A stretch of DNA of 64,000 bases from Bacteroidota bacterium (GTDB lineage: Bacteria > Bacteroidota > Bacteroidia > Cytophagales > Cyclobacteriaceae): NCBI GenBank assembly GCA_018267135.1, contig JAFDZA010000002.1, forward strand, positions 124,001 through 188,000. Reading direction: 5' to 3'. The position numbers and the translations under genes were made by a program. The notes beneath the pieces are model-generated. The model was given only the letters and a program-made list of their open reading frames with translations. It was not told where the DNA came from and made no database searches. Below are positions 1-8,332 of the stretch, piece by piece; position 1 is the first letter of the stretch; each line of letters begins with the position of its first letter.

Positions 1-1
1 C

Positions 2-2836
2 CGTTTAAATAATGCCGGAGGCCCGGTGCAAACTACTTTTTGTATTGGTGATCAGATTTTTTTTGACGACCAAACGCCATTCATTGCCGGATCCTCTTTT
101 GGCTACACGTGGCAATTTTTTGATAACAACACCGGGGCGGGTGCACCCTTGGCGACCTCTACCGGCAACGCTCCTGTTTTTTCTTATACCACGGGCGGGC
201 CGAAGTTGATTCGCCTCTCCGTTACCGATAACAATGCGGCCGGTGGATGCACGAATACCTACGATGGCCTCATCACGATTTCGCCTGCGCTGGTGGCGTC
301 TATTAAAACCATGGATTTATCGAACAACCCGATCACGCCTTACTTTTGCCAATCTGCTTCGGCTCCTTATACTACATTTCAGGTTCGGTTTGCCGATGCA
401 TCGGTGGGGGTGGCCACGCCCAGCACCCAATGGCAATGGCAATTTTACGATCAGAACAACATGCTGATCAATTCGTTTCCGGCCGTTGGATTTTCTAATG
501 TTCCGTTAGGCCCGTTCGATCGTGTTTTTACCACGCGTGGTATTTATCAGGCTACGTTAACCATTCGCGACAACATTACCGGTTGCCAGACACAAAACAG
601 TACGCAAGTTCGAATCTATGAAAATCCTGTTCCGTTATTCGTGGCTACACGGGTATGCCAGGGGCAACTCAATTCCTTCACAGAAAACTCTACCCTCAAC
701 TCCATCCATGGCGACACCATTATCCTACGCGAGTGGGATTTTAGCTACAACGGAGTTACCTTCAATAAAGACCCGGCTTACGACAATAGGCGCTCCTTTA
801 CCCGATCGCTCGGAGGGGCAGGCACCTATCAGGTGGCGCTTCGGGTAACAGCAAGCCAAAACAATTGCTCGGCTATTGTGGTTATACCCGTTGTGGTTGA
901 CCCGCTGCCGCAGGCCAGTTTCACACCTGATAAAATTTCGGGGTGTAGCATGCTTACCGTTAATTTTACAAACACGTCCGTGGGAGGTCAGCCGGATATA
1001 GTAGATCATTTTGATTGGGAAATTGATTTTAAGAATGGGCTGGGTTTTCAGGTAGCGGGTTCGCAGCGCCCGGCAGATGTCAATTTCAGCAACCTCTTTA
1101 CGTATGCATTTAAAAATATAACTACGGTTAATAAACAGGCCGATGTGCGGTTACATGTTTACACTGTGCATGGCTGCGAAACCATTTCACCGGTTACCAC
1201 CATTACGGTTTTTCCGGGAACGAACTCCGGGTTCAGCTCTACCAACTATTCTCCTTTTAATACTAATTGCTCGCCCCAAACTATCCATTTTCAGGTAGAT
1301 GCGGCCACGCAAGCACTGACTCCGTCTGATTACAACTGGACGGTAAGCGATGCCAGCGGAATTATTTCTAACACGAGTACAGGCACCTCGCCCACCTTCA
1401 ACTACACATTTTCTAACCTGACGTTGGCGCTAAAAGATTTTTCGATAAACCTGACTACCACACTTTCTACCGGCTGCCGGGGCGATTCTACCCGCACCGT
1501 CCGCATAGCTCCCGTGCCGAGTTCATTGTTTGTAACAGACACTTTGGCTTTCAACTGCAACGAGATGACAATTCGCCTAAGCGCAATACAGAAGGGACTG
1601 GCAGCCTATCATTGGGTTATGGTTGACAATGGAGTTACGCTGAGCGATGTAACGAATGCTTCCGATCAATATTCGTTTACGTTCAACCGCAGTGCCATTA
1701 ACCAGAATATTCAGTTCTCGCTCGATACAAAAAACTTTGCCAATTGTGCCAGCCCCGTGTTGCGAAATAACCTGGTGGTGCCACAACAAGATAATATGAA
1801 TGCCTCATTCACCGCTACCCCCGTCACGCAAACACTTCCCGCTTCAACAGTAGCAATCAACAACACCACGAACTCCGGCCCATGGACCTATCAATGGGAT
1901 TTCGGAGATGGCTTAACATCCAACACAGCTCAGGTAACAAGCCACACCTATGTTACCTATGGTGTTTACACTATTAAACTAACCGTTAGCAATTCGGTTT
2001 GCACACAATCCGTTTCTAACACCGTTACCATTTTACCCATTCCTCCTATTGTTGATTTTAGTTATAACCCTTCATCGGGTTGCCAGCCGCTAACGGTAAA
2101 TTTTACCAACCAGAGCCAATATGCACAACCGAACACCTACCAATGGAATTTTGGCGATGGAAGTACATCCACAGATGTTAACCCCACGCATGCGTACACT
2201 AATTTTGGTACGTACACGGTTTCGCTGAGTGCCACCAATAGTACCGGGCAAATTATTTCTACCACGAAACCACAAATCATTCATGTTTACCCGCGGCCAT
2301 TTGCCAACTTCATTGCCCGGCCTACTTTACTTTATATTCCGGGTGGCATTTTAGCCACACTCAACATGAGCCGTTACGCTTCCGGCTTTTTCTGGGACTT
2401 TGGCGATGGCGGCACATCCGTTGAAATGAATCCCGAACATATTTATAAATCGGAAGGTGTGTTTACCATTACGCTCATAGCCAGCAATGAACAAGGATGT
2501 ATTGATACACTCACTCAAAAAAACGCGGTGGTGGTAAAAAAAGCAAATCAGGTACTAATCCCTAATGCCTTCTCGCCCAGTGGCAATGGGCCCGGCTCCG
2601 GTTCGGGGCAAAACGATATTTTTCTTCCGCTGATGAATGGGGTCGTACAGTTTGAGATGCTCATCTTCAACCGGTGGGGGCAGTTGTTGTTTCAGACCAC
2701 CAGCCCCACCCTGGGCTGGGATGGTTACTATCAGGGAAAACTGTGTGAGCAAGATGTGTATATGTATAAACTGACGGCCTTGCTTGAAAACGGAGAAACG
2801 GTAGTGAGAACAGGCGACATAAATCTGATCCGATGA
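2..2836 (+). CDS. PKD-domain adhesin with T9SS type B (CHU_C) tail, 5' partial
   Basis: The reading frame is open to the first base of the window, so the start lies outside; the GTG at 26 is only the first internal start-like codon. The visible part (about 944 residues) consists of extracellular beta-sandwich modules. Three late ones carry the PKD signature W-x-F-G-D-G, near residues 623, 707 and 791 counted from position 26. The last ~90 residues (from NAFSPSGNG through FNRWGQ and W-DG to GDINLIR) match the gliding-motility-associated CHU_C domain, the type B signal for the type IX secretion system. The protein should therefore be exported across the outer membrane and stay on or leave the surface. 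Its stop overlaps the start of the next gene (ATGA), a PorP/SprF protein, the usual partner of type B cargo. The ligand or substrate cannot be deduced. Confidence 0.9.
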   Translation, partial: RLNNAGGPVQTTFCIGDQIFFDDQTPFIAGSSFGYTWQFFDNNTGAGAPLATSTGNAPVFSYTTGGPKLIRLSVTDNNAAGGCTNTYDGLITISPALVASIKTMDLSNNPITPYFCQSASAPYTTFQVRFADASVGVATPSTQWQWQFYDQNNMLINSFPAVGFSNVPLGPFDRVFTTRGIYQATLTIRDNITGCQTQNSTQVRIYENPVPLFVATRVCQGQLNSFTENSTLNSIHGDTIILREWDFSYNGVTFNKDPAYDNRRSFTRSLGGAGTYQVALRVTASQNNCSAIVVIPVVVDPLPQASFTPDKISGCSMLTVNFTNTSVGGQPDIVDHFDWEIDFKNGLGFQVAGSQRPADVNFSNLFTYAFKNITTVNKQADVRLHVYTVHGCETISPVTTITVFPGTNSGFSSTNYSPFNTNCSPQTIHFQVDAATQALTPSDYNWTVSDASGIISNTSTGTSPTFNYTFSNLTLALKDFSINLTTTLSTGCRGDSTRTVRIAPVPSSLFVTDTLAFNCNEMTIRLSAIQKGLAAYHWVMVDNGVTLSDVTNASDQYSFTFNRSAINQNIQFSLDTKNFANCASPVLRNNLVVPQQDNMNASFTATPVTQTLPASTVAINNTTNSGPWTYQWDFGDGLTSNTAQVTSHTYVTYGVYTIKLTVSNSVCTQSVSNTVTILPIPPIVDFSYNPSSGCQPLTVNFTNQSQYAQPNTYQWNFGDGSTSTDVNPTHAYTNFGTYTVSLSATNSTGQIISTTKPQIIHVYPRPFANFIARPTLLYIPGGILATLNMSRYASGFFWDFGDGGTSVEMNPEHIYKSEGVFTITLIASNEQGCIDTLTQKNAVVVKKANQVLIPNAFSPSGNGPGSGSGQNDIFLPLMNGVVQFEMLIFNRWGQLLFQTTSPTLGWDGYYQGKLCEQDVYMYKLTALLENGETVVRTGDINLIR

Positions 2837-3855
2837 AAGTTGTTATAATTATAGTGTGTTGTTTTTCTGTTGGGATAAGTTTCGCGCAAGATCCGGAGTT
2901 TAGCCAGTATTATGCAGCCCCGCTGTACCTCAACCCCGCCTTTACCGGAACCACCAACGACCACCGGTTTATTTCCAACTACCGAAACCAATGGCCGGCC
3001 GTGGCTCAGGGATATCGCACGTATGCATTGTCGTACGATTATAATTTGGCAGGCCTCAACAGTGGGTTTGGCTTCATGGCTATGCAGGATGTGGCCGGCA
3101 CAGCCGGGATGAGATCGACCGAGTTTAATTTTCTGTATTCGTATAAACTACCCCTCGCTAACAAATGGGTGATTTCATCCGGATTGAATTTCGGGTATGC
3201 TACCCGCAGTATTGATTTTAATAAACTCATCTTTGGCGACCAGCTGGTGCTGGGCAGCAACTCCACCATTCCCACTACCGATCCCGCCCTGAGTAATGCG
3301 GGCACTTCGCACTACTTCGATTTTAAAGCCGGGGCTTTAGCTTACAACCGGAATTTCTGGATTGGTTTTGCAGCGAACCACATCAATGAACCCAACCGGT
3401 CGCTGGTGCACCAGTATGCTTATGTGCCGATGAAAATTTCTGTGCATGGTGGCGTACGCATTCCATTATATGGTGGCTTGGCTAAACTCAACCACATTCC
3501 GGTTTTTTCTCCTTCTTTTGTTTATAAAAGACAAGCCAATTTTGAGCAGCTTGATGTGGGCGCGTACTTGCTCTACGAGCCGATTATTTTCGGATTGTGG
3601 TACCGGGGCATACCGGTAAATAAAAATGCCGATCATAACCCCATGCAAGATGCCGCAGTAGTTATTCTGGGATTCCAGTTTAGCCAGTTTGAAATCGTGT
3701 ACAGTTACGATTTTACCGTTTCACGGTTAGGGCCTGCTTCGGGAGGCGCTCACGAGTTAGCCTTAAAATACCGCTTCGAAATTCAAGAACGGACCAAAAC
3801 CAAAAAACGAGACGGCTGGATACCCTGCCCTACGTTTATCCGGAAAGAAAAATAA
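2833..3855 (+). CDS. PorP/SprF family type IX secretion outer-membrane protein
   Basis: A 340-residue protein with a signal peptide ending near SFAQ, followed by the family's N-terminal pattern DPEFSQYYAAPLYLNPAFTG and many alternating amphipathic strands, as expected of an outer-membrane beta barrel. PorP/SprF proteins work with the type IX secretion system; in Flavobacterium johnsoniae SprF is needed to deliver the CHU_C-tailed adhesin SprB. Here the gene starts inside the stop of a CHU_C adhesin (ATGA overlap at 2833-2836), so the two are translationally coupled and this copy is most likely dedicated to that cargo. The pairing with that particular cargo is inferred from context. Confidence 0.92.
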   Translation: MKVVIIIVCCFSVGISFAQDPEFSQYYAAPLYLNPAFTGTTNDHRFISNYRNQWPAVAQGYRTYALSYDYNLAGLNSGFGFMAMQDVAGTAGMRSTEFNFLYSYKLPLANKWVISSGLNFGYATRSIDFNKLIFGDQLVLGSNSTIPTTDPALSNAGTSHYFDFKAGALAYNRNFWIGFAANHINEPNRSLVHQYAYVPMKISVHGGVRIPLYGGLAKLNHIPVFSPSFVYKRQANFEQLDVGAYLLYEPIIFGLWYRGIPVNKNADHNPMQDAAVVILGFQFSQFEIVYSYDFTVSRLGPASGGAHELALKYRFEIQERTKTKKRDGWIPCPTFIRKEK

Positions 3856-3912
3856 CAAAACAATCTCCTTTGCCGGATTAAACAACAACCAATTTATTTT
3901 TAAAAATGGAGG

Positions 3913-3943
3913 TTGCCAACTCTTCGGCCACTCACTATCTTGC
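3913..3943 (+). promoter_or_regulatory. Candidate promoter of dnaX
   Basis: TTG at 3913-3915 is followed after 20 bases by TATCTTGC at 3936-3943, close to the Bacteroidota pattern TTTG-N19/20-TAnnTTTG. The -7 box ends only 5 bases before the dnaX ATG, so the message would be leaderless or nearly so. The match is imperfect (two Ts instead of three in the box). Confidence 0.33.
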
Positions 3944-3948
3944 GGGCG

Positions 3949-5046
3949 ATGGATAATTTTGTTGTTTCGGCCCGCAAGTACAGACCACTCGGTTTTGACG
4001 AAGTAGTGGGGCAGGAGCACATTACCACCACTCTAAAAAATGCCATCGATAACAATAAACTGGCACAAGCCCTCTTGTTTTGTGGCCCCCGTGGCGTAGG
4101 CAAAACCACGTGCGCCCGAATTGTGGCCCGGCTCATTAATGGGTTTGAGGAAAAAGCCGAAACCAACTCACTGAATATTTTTGAATTAGATGCGGCCTCC
4201 AACAACTCGGTGGAGGATATCCGAAACCTGATAGACCAGGTACGCTATCCACCGCAATTCGGAAAATTTAAAGTCTATATTATAGACGAGGTACACATGC
4301 TTTCCAATGCAGCCTTCAACGCATTTTTGAAAACACTGGAAGAGCCTCCTTCGTATGCGATCTTCATCCTGGCTACTACCGAGAAGCACAAAGTGATCCC
4401 CACGATTCTTTCGCGTTGCCAGATTTTTGATTTCAACCGTATTCAGGTTTCCGATATTGCCCGGCAATTAAAAAAAATTGCTGAGCGTGAAGGTATTTCT
4501 GCGGAAGATGAAGCCCTGCATTTGATAGCCCAAAAAGCAGATGGCGCTTTGCGCGATGGTCTTTCTATTTTTGATTTAATGGTAACGTTCTCCTCCGGTG
4601 AGAAAGTTACTTTTAATGATGTGCTCAGCAACCTGCACATCCTCGATTACGACTACTACTTTAAAATGATAGATGGCCTGCTGGCCGAAAGCACGGCAAC
4701 TCCATTACTATTATTAGATGAAATTCTGAAAAAAGGTTTTGATGGCCAAAATTTTATTACCGGGTTAGGTGAGCACTTACGCAATTTGCTGGTAGCGCAA
4801 GATGCCCGAACGGTTGCCTTGATGGAAGTTCCGGATAGCGTAAAACAAAAATACATCAGTCAGGCACAAGCGGCCGCGCCCTCTTTACTGTTGTCGTGGC
4901 TGAATATTGCCGGCACGTGCGATATTCACTACAAGGCCAGCCGCAACCAGCGGCTGCTGGTAGAACTGGCGCTGATGAAGATGGCGCATGTAAATGCAGT
5001 AATTAAAAGCAACTCTGAGGGAGGATTAAAAAAAAAATTGAATTAG
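3949..5046 (+). CDS. dnaX: DNA polymerase III subunit gamma (zero-frame product of dnaX)
   Basis: Clamp-loader ATPase that opens and loads the beta clamp on DNA during replication. The ATG at 3949 was chosen because the conserved start (SARKYRP, then VVGQEHI) follows at once. Visible motifs are Walker A GPRGVGKT at residues 46-53, the DEVHML Walker B, and the sensor/arginine-finger region ATTEKHKVIPTILSRCQ. The zero frame ends after 365 residues, right after a run of ten A, which is the usual size of a gamma product. The rest of tau is encoded in the -1 frame downstream. The zinc-binding cysteine module normally found between ARI and the DAASN motif is absent here; only a short stretch around INGFEEKAETNS remains. 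Confidence 0.93.
   Translation: MDNFVVSARKYRPLGFDEVVGQEHITTTLKNAIDNNKLAQALLFCGPRGVGKTTCARIVARLINGFEEKAETNSLNIFELDAASNNSVEDIRNLIDQVRYPPQFGKFKVYIIDEVHMLSNAAFNAFLKTLEEPPSYAIFILATTEKHKVIPTILSRCQIFDFNRIQVSDIARQLKKIAEREGISAEDEALHLIAQKADGALRDGLSIFDLMVTFSSGEKVTFNDVLSNLHILDYDYYFKMIDGLLAESTATPLLLLDEILKKGFDGQNFITGLGEHLRNLLVAQDARTVALMEVPDSVKQKYISQAQAAAPSLLLSWLNIAGTCDIHYKASRNQRLLVELALMKMAHVNAVIKSNSEGGLKKKLN
5017..5046 (+). promoter_or_regulatory. dnaX slippery A10 tract (recoding or transcript slippage)
   Basis: A run of ten A (5028-5037) sits at the end of the gamma frame, in the phase tta aaa aaa aaa ttg aat tag. A purine-rich, Shine-Dalgarno-like GAGGGAGGA (5017-5025) lies just upstream. Slipping by -1, or adding one A during transcription, joins the zero frame to an open frame running to 5633 that encodes the tau tail. 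Precedents are ribosomal -1 frameshifting on AAAAAAG in E. coli dnaX and transcriptional slippage on an A9 run in Thermus dnaX. Which mechanism acts here cannot be read from the sequence, and a homopolymer sequencing error also remains possible. Confidence 0.75.
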
Positions 5047-5633
5047 AACCCGAGCCAATACCTGCTGAAAAAAAAGGGGCCGACAAATCCGAAAAACCGG
5101 CTCCGTTTGTTCAGCCGGAAACTCCGGAAAATAGTCAACCCGAAACAATTGCCTCTGCACAGCGGCAGCCGACTTCATCCCGCCCCAAATCAACACTTCA
5201 CCTTGGGTCAATACTAAAACCCAAAGAACCATCGGTAGCCAAAGGCATAACTCCCGTAGATGAGCCTCTGCAGGTAAAGCCACTTACCAGCGAGCAACTT
5301 CGCGAAGCGTGGGCCGACTACGCCCTCTTGCGCAAAAACCAAGTGGCGGAGTTTCACCTGCTAAGCCGGCAAGTAGATATTAAAGGTTCGGTCGTAACGG
5401 TGGCCTTAGCCAACTCCGTGGAAGAGCCGTTGCTGCAAGCGATCTTGCCTGAATTACTAACCTACCTGCGCGACCGCCTGAGCAATGCTACCATTAAAGT
5501 GGAAAGCATTTTACATAAGGAAGAATCTAGAAAAATAGCATACACCAATAAAGACAAATTTGATTTGCTCGCACAAAAAAATCCACTACTCATAGAATTA
5601 AAAGACCGGCTCGGGCTCGATCCTGATTTTTAA
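5037..5633 (+). CDS. dnaX: Tau-specific C-terminal extension of DnaX (-1 frame)
   Basis: This frame has no good start of its own at the front and stays open from the A10 tract to the stop at 5631-5633. It encodes a Pro/Glu/Lys/Ser/Gln-rich linker, then a folded domain beginning near PLTSEQLREAWADYA and ending in KDRLGLDPDF. A disordered linker followed by a compact C-terminal domain is the arrangement of tau, where it binds the polymerase core and the helicase. Joined to gamma by a -1 shift, the full product would be about 561 residues, normal for tau. An ATG- or GTG-started independent small protein is a weaker alternative, because the linker upstream is clearly coding in character. Confidence 0.8.
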   Translation: MELEPEPIPAEKKGADKSEKPAPFVQPETPENSQPETIASAQRQPTSSRPKSTLHLGSILKPKEPSVAKGITPVDEPLQVKPLTSEQLREAWADYALLRKNQVAEFHLLSRQVDIKGSVVTVALANSVEEPLLQAILPELLTYLRDRLSNATIKVESILHKEESRKIAYTNKDKFDLLAQKNPLLIELKDRLGLDPDF

Positions 5634-5760
5634 CAACACCTCGCCCCGGCTTAATGAGCAAAACCGATTTCCACAGGAGGTATTAAAATATTTTCAAAAA
5701 AATACTTTAATAACTTCGGATTACGCCATCCAGTGAAAAAAACGAAAACAGGAGTAGTGA

Positions 5761-6822
5761 CTATCCGCTTTTTTTTCTAAAAACAAAATAGGAAACCAAC
5801 ATAACGTTGGCCAGCAGCACCATGGCACCCGCCTGGTGCACAACCCCCCAAAAAACCGGAATAGTTCCCCGGCAATTTATTACCGTAATTATGCCAATGC
5901 TTACTTGCAGCAACACACTGAAAGGTAAAAGCAGAATACCCAACCGGAAGGCACCGGAAGGAGCCAGCGTGCGCAAGCGGTAATAATATAACCCCACAAT
6001 CAATACCAGCAGATAGGCTACTGCGCGGTGCACAAACTGAATCAGAGCACGTGCCCATTCATCGGTAGGGTTGTAATGCAAAATGCCCGAGAGGGTGGGA
6101 GACAATGTACTGAGAGCGGGCGGAATAAAGGCACCATTCATGTCGGGCCAGGTGGGGTACGATAGCCCCGCTTTGGTGCCCGATACAATGCCCCCCAACG
6201 CTAACTGCACAAAAAGTAATATGAGTACGAAAATGCCAAACGTTTTAACGGTAGATGGTAACTGTGCGGTGGGAGGAGCAGGCGAGTGAACAACATAAGT
6301 GGAAAGCCATACCAGATACGCATATAAACTCAACGCCAGCATTAAGTGGATACTCAAAAACACAGGTGGCACAAACAACCCGGTTAATCCATTCTTCACC
6401 ATAATCCACCCGTATAAACCCACGGCACCACCCCAAAGCAGCACCACCCCAATCTTTAGAAATAGCGCCTGGTCTATCCATTTTTTATACATGAAAAATA
6501 GGAATGGAACCACAAACGCAAACCCCATAAACCGAGCCCACAGACGATGAAAGTATTCCCAGAAAAAAATAAACTTAAACTCAGGCAAAGTCATGCCCTC
6601 ATTCAAATGTTTATACTGAACAATTTGCTGATACTCGTTAAACCGGTCATTCCACTGCTGCTCGTTGAGCGGAGGTATAGCTCCCACAATTGGTTTCCAT
6701 TCTGTAATGGAAAGCCCGCTGCCGGTAAGTCGTGTAACTCCGCCAATGATTACTTGAATAAAAATAAGTACGGCTCCCAGCAGCAGCCAGTATCCTATCA
6801 ACTTCCGGGCTTGGATGTGCAT
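5761..6822 (-). CDS. ctaA: COX15/CtaA family heme A synthase
   Basis: A 353-residue polytopic inner-membrane protein with about eight hydrophobic segments. It carries the family signatures GGVTRLTGSGLSITEW near residue 26 and FFWEYFHRLWARFMG near residue 86, both around haem-binding histidines, and later a second-half repeat with VHRAVAY and VVHQAGA. CtaA/COX15 oxidises the C8 methyl of haem O to make haem A for aa3-type cytochrome oxidases. It stands alone here; no ctaB or cox genes are within reach. It is divergent from the methyltransferase at 6912, with about 90 AT-rich bases between them serving both promoters. Confidence 0.93.
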   Translation of the reverse strand: MHIQARKLIGYWLLLGAVLIFIQVIIGGVTRLTGSGLSITEWKPIVGAIPPLNEQQWNDRFNEYQQIVQYKHLNEGMTLPEFKFIFFWEYFHRLWARFMGFAFVVPFLFFMYKKWIDQALFLKIGVVLLWGGAVGLYGWIMVKNGLTGLFVPPVFLSIHLMLALSLYAYLVWLSTYVVHSPAPPTAQLPSTVKTFGIFVLILLFVQLALGGIVSGTKAGLSYPTWPDMNGAFIPPALSTLSPTLSGILHYNPTDEWARALIQFVHRAVAYLLVLIVGLYYYRLRTLAPSGAFRLGILLLPFSVLLQVSIGIITVINCRGTIPVFWGVVHQAGAMVLLANVMLVSYFVFRKKSG

Positions 6823-6911
6823 TTAAGATTTTTTTGTGCGCAATCTACTACGAAAAAAGAGGAATATTTTTTTAGCTTTCTGCTTTCCTATAAAGATTAA
6901 AACTGAATAAA

Positions 6912-7529
6912 ATGAAAAACGAAAAAAAAGAGAATGTATCAGACGAAAATCCGCTCGATCAGTCATTTTGGAATACACGTTGGCAAAACCATGAAACCGG
7001 TTGGGATATTGGACACGCTTCGCCTGCCATTACTCAATATATGGCGCAAGAGCCCGACAAAAATAGTGCAATCCTGATTCCCGGTTGTGGCAATGCCTAT
7101 GAAGCAGAATATCTGGTAAAAAATGGATTTACTAATATTACACTTATTGATATAGCTCCCCAGGCAGTAGAGTTGTTGAAAAATAAATTTGTCAATGCAC
7201 CTCAGGTAAAAATTTTATGTGGCGATTTTTTTCAACATCAGGGCCATTACGATTTAATTATTGAGCAAACCTTTTTTTGTGCATTTCACCCTCACAGGCG
7301 AAATGAGTATGCCGAAAAAGTAGCTTCGTTACTGACAAAGCAAGGCCGGATCATCGGGCTGCTTTTTAATACCACCTTTGAAAAACAAGGTCCACCCTTT
7401 GGCGGAAGTGTTTCAGAGTATCAATCAATATTTGAGCCGTATTTTGATATTAAAACGATGAGTTTGTGCTACAACAGTATTGCCCCGAGAGCCGGCTCTG
7501 AAGTGTTTATACATTTCATCAAAAAATAA
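6912..7529 (+). CDS. TPMT-family SAM-dependent methyltransferase
   Basis: A 205-residue cytosolic class I methyltransferase. The N-terminal stretch FWNTRWQ-x5-GWDIGHASP is typical of the thiopurine S-methyltransferase (TPMT) family. The SAM-binding motif I is ILIPGCGNAYEAEYL, and the acidic residue ending strand 2 is in ITLIDIAP. The family methylates thiol, selenium or tellurium compounds and small thiocyanates; the real substrate here is unknown. Monocistronic: the upstream gene is divergent and the downstream one converges on it. Confidence 0.87.
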   Translation: MKNEKKENVSDENPLDQSFWNTRWQNHETGWDIGHASPAITQYMAQEPDKNSAILIPGCGNAYEAEYLVKNGFTNITLIDIAPQAVELLKNKFVNAPQVKILCGDFFQHQGHYDLIIEQTFFCAFHPHRRNEYAEKVASLLTKQGRIIGLLFNTTFEKQGPPFGGSVSEYQSIFEPYFDIKTMSLCYNSIAPRAGSEVFIHFIKK

Positions 7530-7573
7530 ATAAGTGAAGAGAAAGAGGCAGGGTAGAGGAAGGAAATGATCCG

Positions 7574-8332
7574 TTATTGGCCAAGCCAATTTTTAAAGAG
7601 CTCTACTCTTTCGCGGGCTACAATAATATTGCTATCAACAGAAGTTTTTATTTTAAGTTTTAATCGTGAGTTCGTGTAGCTTATCATATCTTGAATGGAA
7701 GAAATCCGGATAATGTATTTTCGATTAACCCGGAAAAAGATATTGAGGCTAAGATTTTTTTCAAGATAATCCAGGCTGAAATCAAGAACGTATTTTCGGC
7801 CATCCGCAGTCTGAGCAAAAGTAGTTTTTTCCTGACTGAAGAAGAATAAAATCTCGTCAGTAGAAATGGTTTTTAAATGTTCGCCCACTTTAATGACAAA
7901 CCGTTCTTTATATTTTTGGGTTAATGTTTGCATAGCCATTTCAATACTTTCCATCAATTTTGGGTTAACTGAATTATGGGCGAGCCGTTTGTATTTTTCG
8001 ATGGCCTGCCGCAATTCAGTTTCATCTATCGGCTTCAGCAGGTAGTCAATACTGTTTACTTTAAAGGCCTTCAGAGCATACGCATCGTAGGCTGTAATAA
8101 AAATAACTGCCGCTTTTACTTCGACCTGCTCAAAAACCTGAAAACTGATGCCATCGGCCAGTTGTATGTCCATCAAAATTAAATCGGGAGCCGGGTTTTC
8201 TCGTAACCAATTTACTGCGAGCTTAACCGAATCTATGGAAGAATGAGTTTTAGCTTCCGGCAAAATCTGCCGAATCAATTTTTCTATTCGTTGTGCTGCC
8301 AGTGGTTCATCTTCTACAATTAATACGTTCAT
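7574..8332 (-). CDS. LytTR-family response regulator
   Basis: A 252-residue regulator. The receiver domain (about 1-120) has the acidic pair E7/D8, phospho-acceptor D55 in LILMDIQLADG, a conserved Thr in FITAYD and K100 in LLKP. The C-terminal LytTR DNA-binding domain (about 145-250) includes FRVNRKYIIRISSI and ends in VELFKNWLGQ. LytTR regulators bind direct repeats upstream of target promoters. The start overlaps the stop of the LytS kinase gene by four bases, so the two form a cognate pair. The pair sits at the end of a five-gene unit headed by a TonB-dependent receptor, which makes that operon or its ligand a plausible target. Confidence 0.94.
   Translation of the reverse strand: MNVLIVEDEPLAAQRIEKLIRQILPEAKTHSSIDSVKLAVNWLRENPAPDLILMDIQLADGISFQVFEQVEVKAAVIFITAYDAYALKAFKVNSIDYLLKPIDETELRQAIEKYKRLAHNSVNPKLMESIEMAMQTLTQKYKERFVIKVGEHLKTISTDEILFFFSQEKTTFAQTADGRKYVLDFSLDYLEKNLSLNIFFRVNRKYIIRISSIQDMISYTNSRLKLKIKTSVDSNIIVARERVELFKNWLGQ

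Noticed and set aside
6547..6900. 117-codon plus-strand frame antisense to the start of ctaA
   Set aside because: Composition is that of the reverse complement of a membrane protein; no start context or family resemblance.
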